From DATFFO01 sp963744905 (lineage in GTDB: Bacteria > Actinomycetota > Acidimicrobiia > Spongiisociales > ZC4RG35), in assembly GCA_963744905.1 (NCBI GenBank), contig CAVUUV010000005.1:434001-498000 (forward strand): a stretch of 64,000 bases of DNA, given 5' to 3'. The translations under genes were made by a program, and so were the position numbers. The number at the start of each line of letters is the position of its first letter. The first letter of the stretch is position 1. Positions 1 through 8,487 of the stretch are shown here, piece by piece. The notes below the pieces were generated by a model. The model made no database searches, had not been told where the DNA came from, and saw nothing but the letters and a program-made list of their open reading frames with translations.

Positions 1-177
1 ATGCAGGGCAGCGTCATAACCATGACGCTGATCGGCGTCCGGCTGGGAGAAAAAGGCACTCACCTCGGCCTCACCGTGGAGCCATCCGTGCACCGCCTCC
101 CGCTCGAATCGGTCCAGCGGTCGCGCCGTCAAGACATCCAGGAATCGCCAGGCGAGATGCACCCAGGATCCGGGCAC
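1..177 (-). CDS. HD-domain-like protein, N-terminal part (runs off the window)
   Basis: An open minus-strand frame of 59 codons begins with GTG at 177 and continues past the left edge. A GGAGGC ribosome-binding site lies about 10 bases upstream. It starts 22 bases after the stop of the zinc-finger gene, so the two are probably cotranscribed. The sequence (VPGSWVHLAWRF, then RPLDRFEREAV, then ADQRHGYD) resembles the start of small actinobacterial HD-superfamily proteins, where an AWRF-type segment and a DQRH motif precede the HD core. The metal-binding core is outside the window. The family call is from memory of such proteins and is moderate at best. Confidence 0.5.
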   Translation of the reverse strand, partial: MPGSWVHLAWRFLDVLTARPLDRFEREAVHGWLHGEAEVSAFFSQPDADQRHGYDAALH

Positions 178-199
178 CAGGGTTCCCGCCTCCGCTGGC

Positions 200-550
200 T
201 CAGCGCTTGCCGGACTTGCAGGCAACGCACAAAGTGGACTCGGGGCGAGCTTCCAGACGCTCCGGAGGAATCGGAACGCCGCATTGTGCGCATACCCCGT
301 AGGTGCCCTTCTCGATCCTGCTCAGGGCTCCCTCCACCTCGTCGAGCTGGCCCTTGAGCGTGTCCACCAACCCGATCCGCTCGGTGCGCTCGGCGGTGGT
401 GGCGGCGGCGTCGGCAAATCCGTCGCCGTAGTCGAGGTCGACCCGAAGATCTCCCGAGGGGGTGGCACCGAGCTCATCGAGCTGTTCGATGAGTCGGTCC
501 CGTTGGCCCTGGAGGTTGGTTCTTATGGCGTCGATGTCGAGCGTGCTCAT
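200..550 (-). CDS. DksA/TraR-type C4 zinc-finger protein
   Basis: A 116-aa protein. Residues 1-80 form a charged helical region and residues 87-111 form a C4 zinc finger (C87, C90, C108, C111) of the DksA/TraR type. DksA-family proteins bind the secondary channel of RNA polymerase. In actinobacteria similar short proteins are usually uncharacterised, so a transcription role is inference. ATG at 550 is preferred because GGGA sits about six bases upstream. An in-frame ATG at 556 would add two residues. The partial HD-like gene follows 22 bases after the stop. Confidence 0.85.
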   Translation of the reverse strand: MSTLDIDAIRTNLQGQRDRLIEQLDELGATPSGDLRVDLDYGDGFADAAATTAERTERIGLVDTLKGQLDEVEGALSRIEKGTYGVCAQCGVPIPPERLEARPESTLCVACKSGKR

Positions 551-643
551 GGGCATCCCTGAAGAGTCGCGAGATCCTGCCTTCTGGCCGGAGGCCGGCG
601 GCGGAATGATGACATATTAGTGGTCCGGGGGACCCCACCGCCA

Positions 644-1153
644 TCAACCGGAAACATCCCGCTCGATTTGGCGCCGATAGATCTCGGCCGGGCCCCCGCA
701 GGAGGAGTTGAGGCGGGTGCCCCAGTGGACGAACCCGGCGGCGCGGGCGGTACGGATCGAGGCCTCGTTGTCGGGTCGGATCTCCAGCGTGAGGGCCGCT
801 CCACCCCAGGTCTGCCGGGCCCAGTCGGTTGCGGCCCGCAACGCCTTCCTGGCATATCCTCGCCCCCGGGCCGAGGGCATCAGCCAGTACGAGAGCTCGG
901 CTCCGTCGGCGGTGTGGCGAACCTCGATGCTTCCCAGCGGTCGGCCTCGGTCATCGCAGATGGCGAACTGCGCCAGATCCGGGTCTGCCCTTCCTCGCCG
1001 GATGTCCTGGGCGCAATGGTCCGCATCGAGGTCGGGCGACTCGGTGGTGAATTCGAACACGGTTTCATCGCGCCCGTGCACATAGAGGTCGGCTTCCTGA
1101 GGCTGCCAGGGACGCAAGATCAACCCGCCGGCCCGAATCGGTTCCGGGATCAC
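644..1153 (-). CDS. GNAT-family N-acetyltransferase (RimJ/RimL type)
   Basis: A 169-aa single-domain acetyltransferase. The N-terminus (GLILRPWQPQEADLY) and the acetyl-CoA-binding segment (SARGRGYARKALRAATDWA) are typical of the RimJ/RimL group, which transfers acetyl from acetyl-CoA to an amine, often a protein N-terminus. The substrate cannot be read from sequence. The GTG start at 1153 overlaps the ald stop by four bases (GTGA), indicating translational coupling and placing it last in a pyrG-Nudix-ald-GNAT operon. Confidence 0.85.
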   Translation of the reverse strand: MIPEPIRAGGLILRPWQPQEADLYVHGRDETVFEFTTESPDLDADHCAQDIRRGRADPDLAQFAICDDRGRPLGSIEVRHTADGAELSYWLMPSARGRGYARKALRAATDWARQTWGGAALTLEIRPDNEASIRTARAAGFVHWGTRLNSSCGGPAEIYRRQIERDVSG

Positions 1154-2289
1154 ATCGCCGCCAGAGCTTCTTGGGGCGCCACGTACGAGACGCCCAGGCT
1201 TTTGGCCACGGCCGGATGGCAGATCTGGTCTCCCACGACGTTGAGGCCCCTGGCCAGCTCGGGATGGGCCGAGACGGCAGGCTGGGCCCCCTCGTCGGCC
1301 AATGTCAGCACATAGCGCAGGGTGGCGTTGGTGAGGGCGTAGGTCGAGGTGTGGGGAACTGCACCGGGAATGTTGCCCACGGCGTAGTGGAGCACGCCGT
1401 GGGCGTCGAAGACGGGATCCTCGTGTGTGGTCTCATGACTGGTCTCGAAACACCCTCCCTGATCTATGGCCACATCGACCAGCACTGCCCCCTTCTTCAT
1501 CTCCCGGACCATCTCCTCGGTGACCAGCTTGGGTGCAGACGCACCGGGGACGAGGACGGTCCCGATCACCAGGTCGGCCCCCAGCACCTGCTCCTCGACC
1601 GTGAGACGGTTGGATGCCAGGGTCACGATTCGCCCCGCATACAGGGAGTCCAGATGCCGCAGCTTGTCGGTATCGACGTCCAGCACCACCACCTCCGCTT
1701 GCATACCGGCTGCTATGACGGCGGCGTTGAATCCGGCCATGCCGGCTCCGAGGACCACCACCCGGGCCGGCCTGACACCCGCCACACCACCGAGGAGGAT
1801 CCCCCGTCCGCCCTGGGCCGCCTCGAGGAAGTACGCCCCGACCTGGGTGGCCATCCTTCCGGCGATCTCCGACATCGGAGCCAGGAGGGGCAGGCTCCCG
1901 TCGGGAAGCTGCACCGTCTCATAGGCGATGGCGATGATTCCCTTCTCGCCCAGCCCCCGGGCCAGCTCCGGATAGGCGGCCAGATGCAGATAGGTGAAGA
2001 GGAGCTGGCCGGGGTGGAACATCTCCACCTCGGCCTCCTGGGGCTCCTTCACCTTGAGGATGAGCTCGGCTTGAGCGAAGACCTCGTCGGCTCCCTCGAC
2101 GATCTTGGCGCCCTGGGCCTCATACTCGGCGTCGTGAATAGACGATCCCTCCCCCGCCCCGCGTTGGACGAGCACCGAGTGTCCCCGCTCGACCAGCTCT
2201 CTCACCCCGATCGGGGTGAGAGCCACCCGTAGCTCTGCAGTCTTGATCTCTCTTGGTACGCCGACGATCACGCTTGTCTCCTCTTCCAT
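1150..2289 (-). CDS. ald: Alanine dehydrogenase
   Basis: A 379-aa protein of normal family length. It catalyses NAD-dependent interconversion of L-alanine with pyruvate and ammonia. Visible hallmarks are the N-terminal VPREIKTAELRVALTP segment, the substrate lysine in LKVKEP (K79), the catalytic histidine in TYLHLAA (H102), and the Rossmann motif VVLGAGMAGFNAA. The start overlaps the upstream Nudix gene by 22 bases and the stop overlaps the following GNAT gene, so all three are likely cotranscribed. Some start ambiguity remains, since the reading frame begins with MEEETSVIVGVPRE and the core begins at IVGVPRE. Confidence 0.95.
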   Translation of the reverse strand: MEEETSVIVGVPREIKTAELRVALTPIGVRELVERGHSVLVQRGAGEGSSIHDAEYEAQGAKIVEGADEVFAQAELILKVKEPQEAEVEMFHPGQLLFTYLHLAAYPELARGLGEKGIIAIAYETVQLPDGSLPLLAPMSEIAGRMATQVGAYFLEAAQGGRGILLGGVAGVRPARVVVLGAGMAGFNAAVIAAGMQAEVVVLDVDTDKLRHLDSLYAGRIVTLASNRLTVEEQVLGADLVIGTVLVPGASAPKLVTEEMVREMKKGAVLVDVAIDQGGCFETSHETTHEDPVFDAHGVLHYAVGNIPGAVPHTSTYALTNATLRYVLTLADEGAQPAVSAHPELARGLNVVGDQICHPAVAKSLGVSYVAPQEALAAM

Positions 2290-2810
2290 TGCAGCAAGGC
2301 AACCTGGGTCTTGGCGTCTATTACCTCGCCCCGATCGATGCTATCCAGGGCAACGGCGATGGGAAGCGCGAAGACCGTGGCACTCCTCTCCTCCTCTCCG
2401 TCCGGATTGCGGTGGCCGAACTCGAGGCCCTCGGCGAGGAAGATCTCGATCACCTCGTCGGTATAGCCGGGTGACGGTGCCATCGTCGCCAGATGACTCA
2501 GATGCTCCGCCTCCGCACCCAATTCCTCGGCCAGCTCCCGCCGGGCCGCCGCCTCGATGTCCTCATCACCGGGGTCGAGCTTGCCGGCCGGGATCTCCTC
2601 CAGGGCCCTGGACAGAGCTGCCCGGTGCTGACGAATCAGCCACACTCGATCGCCGTCGATGGGCAGCACGGCCACGCCCCCAGGGTGATGGACGATGTCT
2701 CGCACCACCTCCACCCCGGCCGACGACATCAGGCGTTGTTCTTCCAGTTCCAGGAAGATCCCCCGTCCGAGAACTCGGCTGGCAACCAGCTCGAAGCCGG
2801 GTTCCGTCAC
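2268..2810 (-). CDS. Nudix hydrolase, ADP-ribose pyrophosphatase-like
   Basis: A 180-aa Nudix hydrolase with a complete Nudix box at residues 76-98 (G76, E83, RE at 91-92, EE at 95-96, G98). The upstream IRQHR segment and downstream SPGYTDEVIEIFLAE segment are typical of ADP-ribose/sugar-nucleotide pyrophosphatases, which split ADP-ribose to AMP and ribose 5-phosphate. The ATG at 2810 overlaps the pyrG stop by four bases. The assignment to the ADP-ribose subgroup is from overall resemblance. Confidence 0.88.
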   Translation of the reverse strand: MTEPGFELVASRVLGRGIFLELEEQRLMSSAGVEVVRDIVHHPGGVAVLPIDGDRVWLIRQHRAALSRALEEIPAGKLDPGDEDIEAAARRELAEELGAEAEHLSHLATMAPSPGYTDEVIEIFLAEGLEFGHRNPDGEEERSATVFALPIAVALDSIDRGEVIDAKTQVALLQWKRRQA

Positions 2811-4522
2811 GTCTGGATGGATCCGCTCGGGACTTCCCGGGTGGCGAGGCGCCGGTCCCTGGCTGCCTCGAGCAGGCCGGCGAACAAAGGATGCGGGTCG
2901 TCCGGCCTGCTCCGCAACTCCGGGTGCGCCTGAGTGGCCAGGAAGAACGGATGGTCCACCAATTCGATGAACTCGACCAGGTGATCATCGGGCGACAGCC
3001 CGGCCAGACGCATCCCCGCCCCTTCCAGCTCTTTTCGGTAGCGGTTGTTCACCTCCCAGCGGTGCCGATGGCGCTCGTATACCAGTTCCTTGCCGTAGAG
3101 GCGGCGAACCTTCGACCCGTCGGCCAGCTTGGCGGCGTAGAGGCCCAACCGCATGGTGCCCCCCATGTCCTCGACATCGTGCTGACTCGCCATGAGGTCT
3201 ATGACCGGATGTGAAGTCGCCACGTCGAACTCGGTGCTGTTGGCATCGGGATGGCCCAGCACCGCCCGTGCGAACTCGATGACCGCACATTGCAGGCCGA
3301 GACACAGGCCGAGGAATGGAATCCCTTCCTCGCGAGCATGGCGGATGGCTTCGATCTTTCCCTCCACACCCCGGTAGCCGAAGCCGCCCGGGACCACGAT
3401 GGCGTCCAGATCCTCCAGGTAAGTGTCGGCCAGGAGCCCGGTCAGCTCGTCGGAGGGGATCCAGCGCAGGTCGAGACGGAGATCGTGAGCGGCGGCTCCG
3501 TGCCGGAGTGCCTCCGCCACCGACAGGTAGGCATCTGGCAGCGCCACGTACTTGCCGACGATCCCCACCGTGACCGCCTCTGTGGCCGAGGTCGCCTTTC
3601 GCACCATCTCCCGCCATCCGTCCAGGTGGGACGGTCCGGTAACGAGTCCCAGTCGGTCACATACCACCGAGTCGAGTCCTCCGTTGTGCAGCATCAGCGG
3701 GACGGCATAGATATCGGGGGCGTCCGGGGCGGGAATGACTGCTCGCGGCTCCACGTCGCAGAAGAGGCTGATCTTGCGGCGTACCCCGTCGTCGATCTCG
3801 CGATCGGAACGGACGATGATCACGTCGGGATGGATGCCGTGGCTGCGTAACTCGGCCACCGAATGCTGCGTGGGCTTGGTCTTGAGCTCCTCGGAGGTAT
3901 TGAGGTATGGAACCAGGGTGACGTGGGCGAAGAGAACGTTCGAGCGCCCGATGTCGTTTCCGAACTGGCGGATGGCCTCCAGGAAGGGAAGACCCTCGAT
4001 GTCTCCCACCGTGCCTCCGACCTCGGTTATGACTACGTCGACGTCGGACTCCTCCCCCACCCGCTGGATACGGGCCTTGATCTCGTTGGTGATATGAGGG
4101 ATGACCTGCACGGTGTCCCCCAGGTAGTCGCCTCTGCGCTCCTTCTGGATGACCGACAGGTAGACCGAACCGGCCGTCACGTTGGACAGCCGGCTCAGGT
4201 TCTCGCCCGTGAATCGTTCATAGTGACCCAGATCGAGGTCGGTCTCGCCCCCGTCGTCGGTGACGAAGACCTCACCATGCTGGAGGGGGTTCATGGTCCC
4301 GGGATCCACGTTTATGTAAGGGTCGAGCTTCTGGTTGACGACTCGCAGCCCCCGCGCTTTGAGCAACCGGCCCATGGAGGCGGCGGCGATCCCCTTTCCG
4401 AGGCTCGACACCACCCCGCCGGTCACGAATATGTACTTCGGGGCGGGCTGGTCAGGGGAGGATTCGGCGGCGATGGCACCTGCCGAAATGGGGAGAGGCT
4501 CGGAGAGAGAAGGCCCGTTCAT
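2807..4522 (-). CDS. pyrG: CTP synthase
   Basis: A 571-aa enzyme making CTP from UTP, ATP and glutamine-derived ammonia. The synthase domain begins with FVTGGVVSSLGKG at 32-44 (P-loop). The C-terminal class-I glutamine amidotransferase domain carries the nucleophile elbow LGLCLGLQ with C407. About 26 residues precede the conserved core, slightly longer than usual, so a later start is possible. The gene leads the pyrG-Nudix-ald-GNAT run and follows dapB after a 22-base gap. Confidence 0.97.
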   Translation of the reverse strand: MNGPSLSEPLPISAGAIAAESSPDQPAPKYIFVTGGVVSSLGKGIAAASMGRLLKARGLRVVNQKLDPYINVDPGTMNPLQHGEVFVTDDGGETDLDLGHYERFTGENLSRLSNVTAGSVYLSVIQKERRGDYLGDTVQVIPHITNEIKARIQRVGEESDVDVVITEVGGTVGDIEGLPFLEAIRQFGNDIGRSNVLFAHVTLVPYLNTSEELKTKPTQHSVAELRSHGIHPDVIIVRSDREIDDGVRRKISLFCDVEPRAVIPAPDAPDIYAVPLMLHNGGLDSVVCDRLGLVTGPSHLDGWREMVRKATSATEAVTVGIVGKYVALPDAYLSVAEALRHGAAAHDLRLDLRWIPSDELTGLLADTYLEDLDAIVVPGGFGYRGVEGKIEAIRHAREEGIPFLGLCLGLQCAVIEFARAVLGHPDANSTEFDVATSHPVIDLMASQHDVEDMGGTMRLGLYAAKLADGSKVRRLYGKELVYERHRHRWEVNNRYRKELEGAGMRLAGLSPDDHLVEFIELVDHPFFLATQAHPELRSRPDDPHPLFAGLLEAARDRRLATREVPSGSIQT

Positions 4523-4544
4523 GACGGGAGGTCACGGTAGCAGG

Positions 4545-5306
4545 TCAAGGCGTAATCCCGAGGATTCGATCCAGGCCCACTTCAACACCACTGACGCCCG
4601 GGATCGCCCTGACGGCCGCTACCGCTCCGGCCGCGAACGACCCGTACGAAGTCGATTGGTGGACCAGCGAGAGCTGTTCGCCCGGATTGGTGAGGGCCAC
4701 CTCCTGGTGGGCCAATAGCCCCTCCAGCCGGAGCGAGTGGACCCTGACTCCGTCCACCTCGCCACCCCGGACACCGGGTACCAGCTCCTCGGTGGCCCCG
4801 GCCGAGCGGCCCCCGGCGGCGGCGATTCGCTGTGCGGTCTGCAGCGCCGTGCCCGACGGAGCATCGGGCTTGGCGGCTCTGTGGCGCTCGATGAGCTCGA
4901 CGGTGGCGAAGTGCGGTGCGGCCAACTCGGCAAAGCGGGCGGCCAGGACGGCGCCGATCGAGAAGTTGGGAACTATCAGACAGCCCGGCGCGCCCTGCCC
5001 CCACAACCGGCGTACCTCTTCCAACCGCTCAGGCGTGAAACCCGACGTGCCCACCACCGCCGCTAGGCCTCCCTCCTTCCAGCGGGCCAGATTGGCCATC
5101 ACCGATGTGGCCGGGCCCGCCTCGACCACGACCTCGGCCACTTCCTGGTTGACCGACACGATATAGGGGACTCCTCGCCACGCCCCCTCCCGGTGCGGGT
5201 TGTGGACTCCAACCAGATCAATCCCCTCGGAGGTCATCATTCCCTCGGCGACGGCGGTGGCAAGCCGACCGGGAACGCCTGAGACCACGACACGACTGGC
5301 TGCCAT
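4545..5306 (-). CDS. dapB: 4-hydroxy-tetrahydrodipicolinate reductase
   Basis: Second enzyme of the DAP/lysine branch, reducing HTPA with NAD(P)H. From ATG 5306 the protein is 253 aa, beginning MAASRVVVSGVPGRL, which places the nucleotide-binding glycine motif near the N-terminus as expected. The active-site segment ERHRAAKPDAPSGTA retains the catalytic His and Lys of the family. The open frame extends upstream to 5408, but those residues are unlike DapB and no good ribosome-binding site is visible. ATG 5327 is an alternative. The gene lies upstream of pyrG on the same strand. Confidence 0.93.
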   Translation of the reverse strand: MAASRVVVSGVPGRLATAVAEGMMTSEGIDLVGVHNPHREGAWRGVPYIVSVNQEVAEVVVEAGPATSVMANLARWKEGGLAAVVGTSGFTPERLEEVRRLWGQGAPGCLIVPNFSIGAVLAARFAELAAPHFATVELIERHRAAKPDAPSGTALQTAQRIAAAGGRSAGATEELVPGVRGGEVDGVRVHSLRLEGLLAHQEVALTNPGEQLSLVHQSTSYGSFAAGAVAAVRAIPGVSGVEVGLDRILGITP

Positions 5307-5459
5307 CACCGGCACCCTAGTGGCCATGGCTGTGGGCCGATCAGGACCTTGGTAAAGGGGAAACGGGTCCAAATGCCCTATCTGTCCCACTCCCCGTTCA
5401 CGCAACATGATGTTGAACGACCCAAAGGGGGCCGGTTCGAAAGGAAGGAGGTGATCTTC

Positions 5460-5801
5460 GTGAGTGTCCTGCTAGAGCATCCACGGACGGAGGTCACCCG
5501 GATGCCGATGCGGTCCTATGTCACCGAGCTGGTGACGGGGATCGTTGGTGTGCTTGCTGCAGCGGTTGGGGCGTGGATGTACTACGTGCCCACCGACTGG
5601 TTCCTCGGTGGACTTGCTGAGGCTTGGTACTTCGGCCTGTTCATCGGAGCCGGCGCGCTGCTGGCACTCGCATTCGGGCTCTACGCCCGAAAGGCATACG
5701 TGGATGATCACATGTTCACGACCCGTGTGACGACTTTCACAGTGCTGTCCCTGGCAGCACTGGCCGCCGCCATCACGTTCGCCGTGATTCTGATCATCTG
5801 A
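5460..5801 (+). CDS. Small integral membrane protein, unknown function
   Basis: A 113-aa protein read from GTG 5460. A near-perfect ribosome-binding site (AAGGAGGTGAT) sits just upstream, which fixes the start over longer readings in this frame. Three hydrophobic segments are visible at about residues 22-42, 55-75 and 90-112, separated by short loops. No family was recognised. It is the only plus-strand gene in the first 29 kb, divergent from dapB and followed by a strong hairpin. Confidence 0.75.
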   Translation: MSVLLEHPRTEVTRMPMRSYVTELVTGIVGVLAAAVGAWMYYVPTDWFLGGLAEAWYFGLFIGAGALLALAFGLYARKAYVDDHMFTTRVTTFTVLSLAALAAAITFAVILII

Positions 5802-5810
5802 TCGACAGCT

Positions 5811-5841
5811 GAGGCCGGGGTACCAACGAGTCCCCGGCCTC
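5811..5841 (+). terminator. Hairpin terminator after the small membrane protein
   Basis: A perfect 10-bp stem (GAGGCCGGGG / CCCCGGCCTC) with an 11-base loop starts ten bases after the stop at 5801. There is no T-tract, which is common for actinobacterial hairpin terminators. The minus-strand acyl-CoA ligase gene converges from the other side. Confidence 0.7.
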
Positions 5842-5862
5842 GGCGCGTTCCAGCCGCCCCCG

Positions 5863-5922
5863 GCCAACCCAGGGTTCACAGCGTCGCCTGGCGACGCTCA
5901 CCGCCCTAACTTCGATGGGTTC
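5863..5922. repeat. 60-bp palindromic repeat, copy 1
   Basis: First of two 60-bp copies differing at one base (A at 5908, G at the matching position 5979). Each contains nested inverted repeats: AACCCA/TGGGTT at the edges and an 8-bp stem AGCGTCGC/GCGACGCT with a 3-base loop inside. It lies in the intergenic space between two converging genes. Confidence 0.85.
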
Positions 5923-5933
5923 CGGCACTACCC

Positions 5934-5993
5934 GCCAACCCAGGGTTCACAGCGTCGCCTGGCGACGCTCACCGCCCTGACTTCGATGGGTTC
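5934..5993. repeat. 60-bp palindromic repeat, copy 2
   Basis: Second copy, 71 bases downstream of the first in the same orientation. Its last two bases overlap the stop codon of the minus-strand acyl-CoA ligase gene, so it would form the end of that transcript. Confidence 0.85.
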
Positions 5994-7599
5994 AATTGAC
6001 CCGCTTGCTGCGCTCCCCCCATTCCCCCTCGCGCAACACGTACTTCTGGATCTTCCCGGTCGAGGTCTTGGGCAGCTCCGTCACGATGTCGACCCTGTCG
6101 GGAGCCTTGAAATGAGCCAGCCTCTCCCGCACGTGATCGATGATCTCCCGGCCGGTGGCCGACATCCCCTCTCGCAGCACCACGAACGCCTTGGGACGCT
6201 CACCCCATTTGTCGTCGGGAACCGCCACCACGGCGGCCTCCAGCACGGCCGGGTGGGACACCACCGTCTGCTCTACCTCGATGGTGGAGATGTTCTCTCC
6301 GCCCGAGATGATGATGTCCTTGGCCCGATCCCGCAGCTCGATGTACCCGTCGGGATGCCACACTGCCAGATCCCCGGAGTGGAACCACCCACCCCGAAAT
6401 GCCTGCTCCGTGGCCTCGGGGTCGTCGTAGTAGCCCGACATGACGTTGTTGCCCCGCATCACCACCTCTCCCATCGTGGCTCCGTCTCGCGGCACGTCGT
6501 TCATCTCCTCGTCCACCACCCGGATGGGATCGGCGCCGACGTAGGCCACGCCCTGTCGGGACAGGAGTTCGGCCCGCTCCTCGAGCGGCAGCGAGGCCCA
6601 CGACGGCTGCCATTCGCAAACCGTGTAGGGCCCGTAGGTCTCGGTCAATCCGTACACGTGAACCATGCGGGCACCGAGGCGTTCCATCTGCCCGATGATG
6701 GTGGGGCTGGGTGGGGCGCCGGCGGTGGTGATGGTGAAAGGGCGTCCGAACGGTGCTGCATCGGGATGATTGGCCATCGAGATCAGGACGGTGGGGGCGG
6801 CGTTGAGGTGGGTGACGCCCTCGCTGGCGATCAGCCGCCAGATCTCAGGGGGGTCGACTGCCCGAAGGCACACGTGTCGACCTCCGAAAGCGGTGACCGC
6901 CCACGTCGTGCACCAGCCGTTGCAGTGGAACATCGGAAGCGTCCACAGGTAGACCGTCTCCGGCGAGTGCTCGGAGTGGAGCAGCTCGGCCAGGGAGTTG
7001 AGATGGGCGCCGCGATGCGTGTACTGGACCCCCTTGGGGCGCCCGGTGGTACCGGACGTGTAGTTGATCGAGATAGGGCGAAGCTCATCATCTACCCGCC
7101 ACGGGCGGGCCACACCGTCGGAGCCGGCCAGCATCTCCTCGTAGGACAGGGAGGGGATGTCGACGTCGACCGGTGAGGCTGCATCAGACACTTGGACCAC
7201 GGTTCGGAGACCCGGGCACTCACCGAGATGAGGAGCCACCGGGGCCAGCAGAGCGCTGTCTGCCACCAGAACCGACGCTCCCGAGTGCTGGAGGATGTAG
7301 GCGATCTCGGGCCCGGACAGGCGGGTGTTGATCGCCACCAGCACCGCCCTCAACAGCGGCACCGCGAAATGGGCCACCAGCATTTGGGGCAGGTTGGGCA
7401 TCAAGTAGGCCACACGGTCGCCCTCGGACACCCCCAGCACCGCCAAGCCACCTGCTGCGGTCTGAACAGCCTGGCCCAGCTCGGCATAGGTCATCTCCTC
7501 GTCACCGAAGGTGACCGCCGTCTTGTCGGAGAAAACCTGGGCAGATCTCTCCAGGAAGAGCAACGGCGTGAGCTGAGTCACGTCTACCCGTTCGGTCAT
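5992..7599 (-). CDS. Acyl-CoA synthetase (AMP-forming, FadD-like)
   Basis: A 535-aa adenylate-forming enzyme that activates a carboxylic acid to its acyl-CoA via an acyl-AMP. Motifs seen are the ATP-binding loop YTSGTTGRPKGVQ, the segment VYGLTETYGPY, the hinge GYIELRDRAKDII and the C-terminal catalytic lysine in PKTSTGKIQKY. The organisation matches medium/long-chain fatty acyl-CoA ligases, but chain length cannot be deduced. It lies 38 bases downstream of an enoyl-CoA hydratase gene, pointing to fatty or aromatic acid catabolism. Confidence 0.92.
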   Translation of the reverse strand: MTERVDVTQLTPLLFLERSAQVFSDKTAVTFGDEEMTYAELGQAVQTAAGGLAVLGVSEGDRVAYLMPNLPQMLVAHFAVPLLRAVLVAINTRLSGPEIAYILQHSGASVLVADSALLAPVAPHLGECPGLRTVVQVSDAASPVDVDIPSLSYEEMLAGSDGVARPWRVDDELRPISINYTSGTTGRPKGVQYTHRGAHLNSLAELLHSEHSPETVYLWTLPMFHCNGWCTTWAVTAFGGRHVCLRAVDPPEIWRLIASEGVTHLNAAPTVLISMANHPDAAPFGRPFTITTAGAPPSPTIIGQMERLGARMVHVYGLTETYGPYTVCEWQPSWASLPLEERAELLSRQGVAYVGADPIRVVDEEMNDVPRDGATMGEVVMRGNNVMSGYYDDPEATEQAFRGGWFHSGDLAVWHPDGYIELRDRAKDIIISGGENISTIEVEQTVVSHPAVLEAAVVAVPDDKWGERPKAFVVLREGMSATGREIIDHVRERLAHFKAPDRVDIVTELPKTSTGKIQKYVLREGEWGERSKRVN

Positions 7600-7637
7600 G
7601 CGGTCTCCTTCGCTGTGGAGGTTGTCTCTCTTTCGGG

Positions 7638-8411
7638 TCAGCTCGGCCAGTCGGGCGGGCGCTTGTCGAGGAAGGCCGACATGCCTTCCTGGGCGTGATC
7701 GGCATGAGCGCTCTTGGCCATGATCGGTTGGGCCAGCTCGTAGGCGGCGTGCTGGGACAACCCGGCCTGGCGATAGAAGGCGTCCTTGCCCAGGGCGATG
7801 ACGTGGGCGCTGAAGGAAAGGATCGTCTCCACGTACTCGTCGACGGCCGCATCGAGCTGGTCCGCCGGAACGACCCGGTTTATCAGCCCCCAGTCCAGAG
7901 CAGTCTCGGCGTCGACCTTGCGAGCGGTCAGCAGCATCTCCATGGCTCGTTTGCGCCCGACGGCTCGGACGATCGGCACCGCCGGAGTGGTGCAGAAGAG
8001 GCCGATCTTCACCCCGGGAGTCCCGAACCAGGCATCCTCAGACGCCACCGCCAGGTCACAGGAGGCAACCAGCTGGCACCCGGCCGCGGTGGCTACTCCC
8101 TGGACTCTGGCGATGACCGGCTGGGGGATGGCCTGGATGGTCTCCATCATCTCGGTGCAGACCGCGAACAGCTCGTCGTAGAAGGACTGCGGCCGGTCGA
8201 TCATCTCGGACAGGTCGTGACCGGCGGAGAAGGCCGGGCCGGCGGCCGCCAGCACGATGACCCGCACGTCGTCGGGGATCTCGCGCAGGGCCTTGGTCGT
8301 CTGGGTCATCAACTCCAGGCTGAGGGCGTTGCGACGCTCCGGGCGGGACAGGGTGATCGTCTGGCGAGGCCCCGATCGGGAGATGGAGATGTGACTGGTG
8401 CTCATCTCCAT
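7638..8411 (-). CDS. Enoyl-CoA hydratase/isomerase family protein
   Basis: A 257-aa crotonase-fold protein. The N-terminal RPERRNALSLELM segment and the oxyanion-hole region FSAGHDLSEM are typical of enoyl-CoA hydratases, which add water across the 2,3 double bond of enoyl-CoA. ATG 8411 is chosen because a GGGGGATT run precedes it at proper spacing. ATG 8405 and an upstream ATG at 8435 are alternatives. It probably forms a two-gene unit with the acyl-CoA ligase downstream. Confidence 0.9.
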   Translation of the reverse strand: MEMSTSHISISRSGPRQTITLSRPERRNALSLELMTQTTKALREIPDDVRVIVLAAAGPAFSAGHDLSEMIDRPQSFYDELFAVCTEMMETIQAIPQPVIARVQGVATAAGCQLVASCDLAVASEDAWFGTPGVKIGLFCTTPAVPIVRAVGRKRAMEMLLTARKVDAETALDWGLINRVVPADQLDAAVDEYVETILSFSAHVIALGKDAFYRQAGLSQHAAYELAQPIMAKSAHADHAQEGMSAFLDKRPPDWPS

Positions 8412-8487
8412 CACGCTAATCCCCCGCCCGGCCATCGTGCCCGTAACAGGGCCGACACGGTGGGTACCCGCGGTCAGGCGAGCCCCC

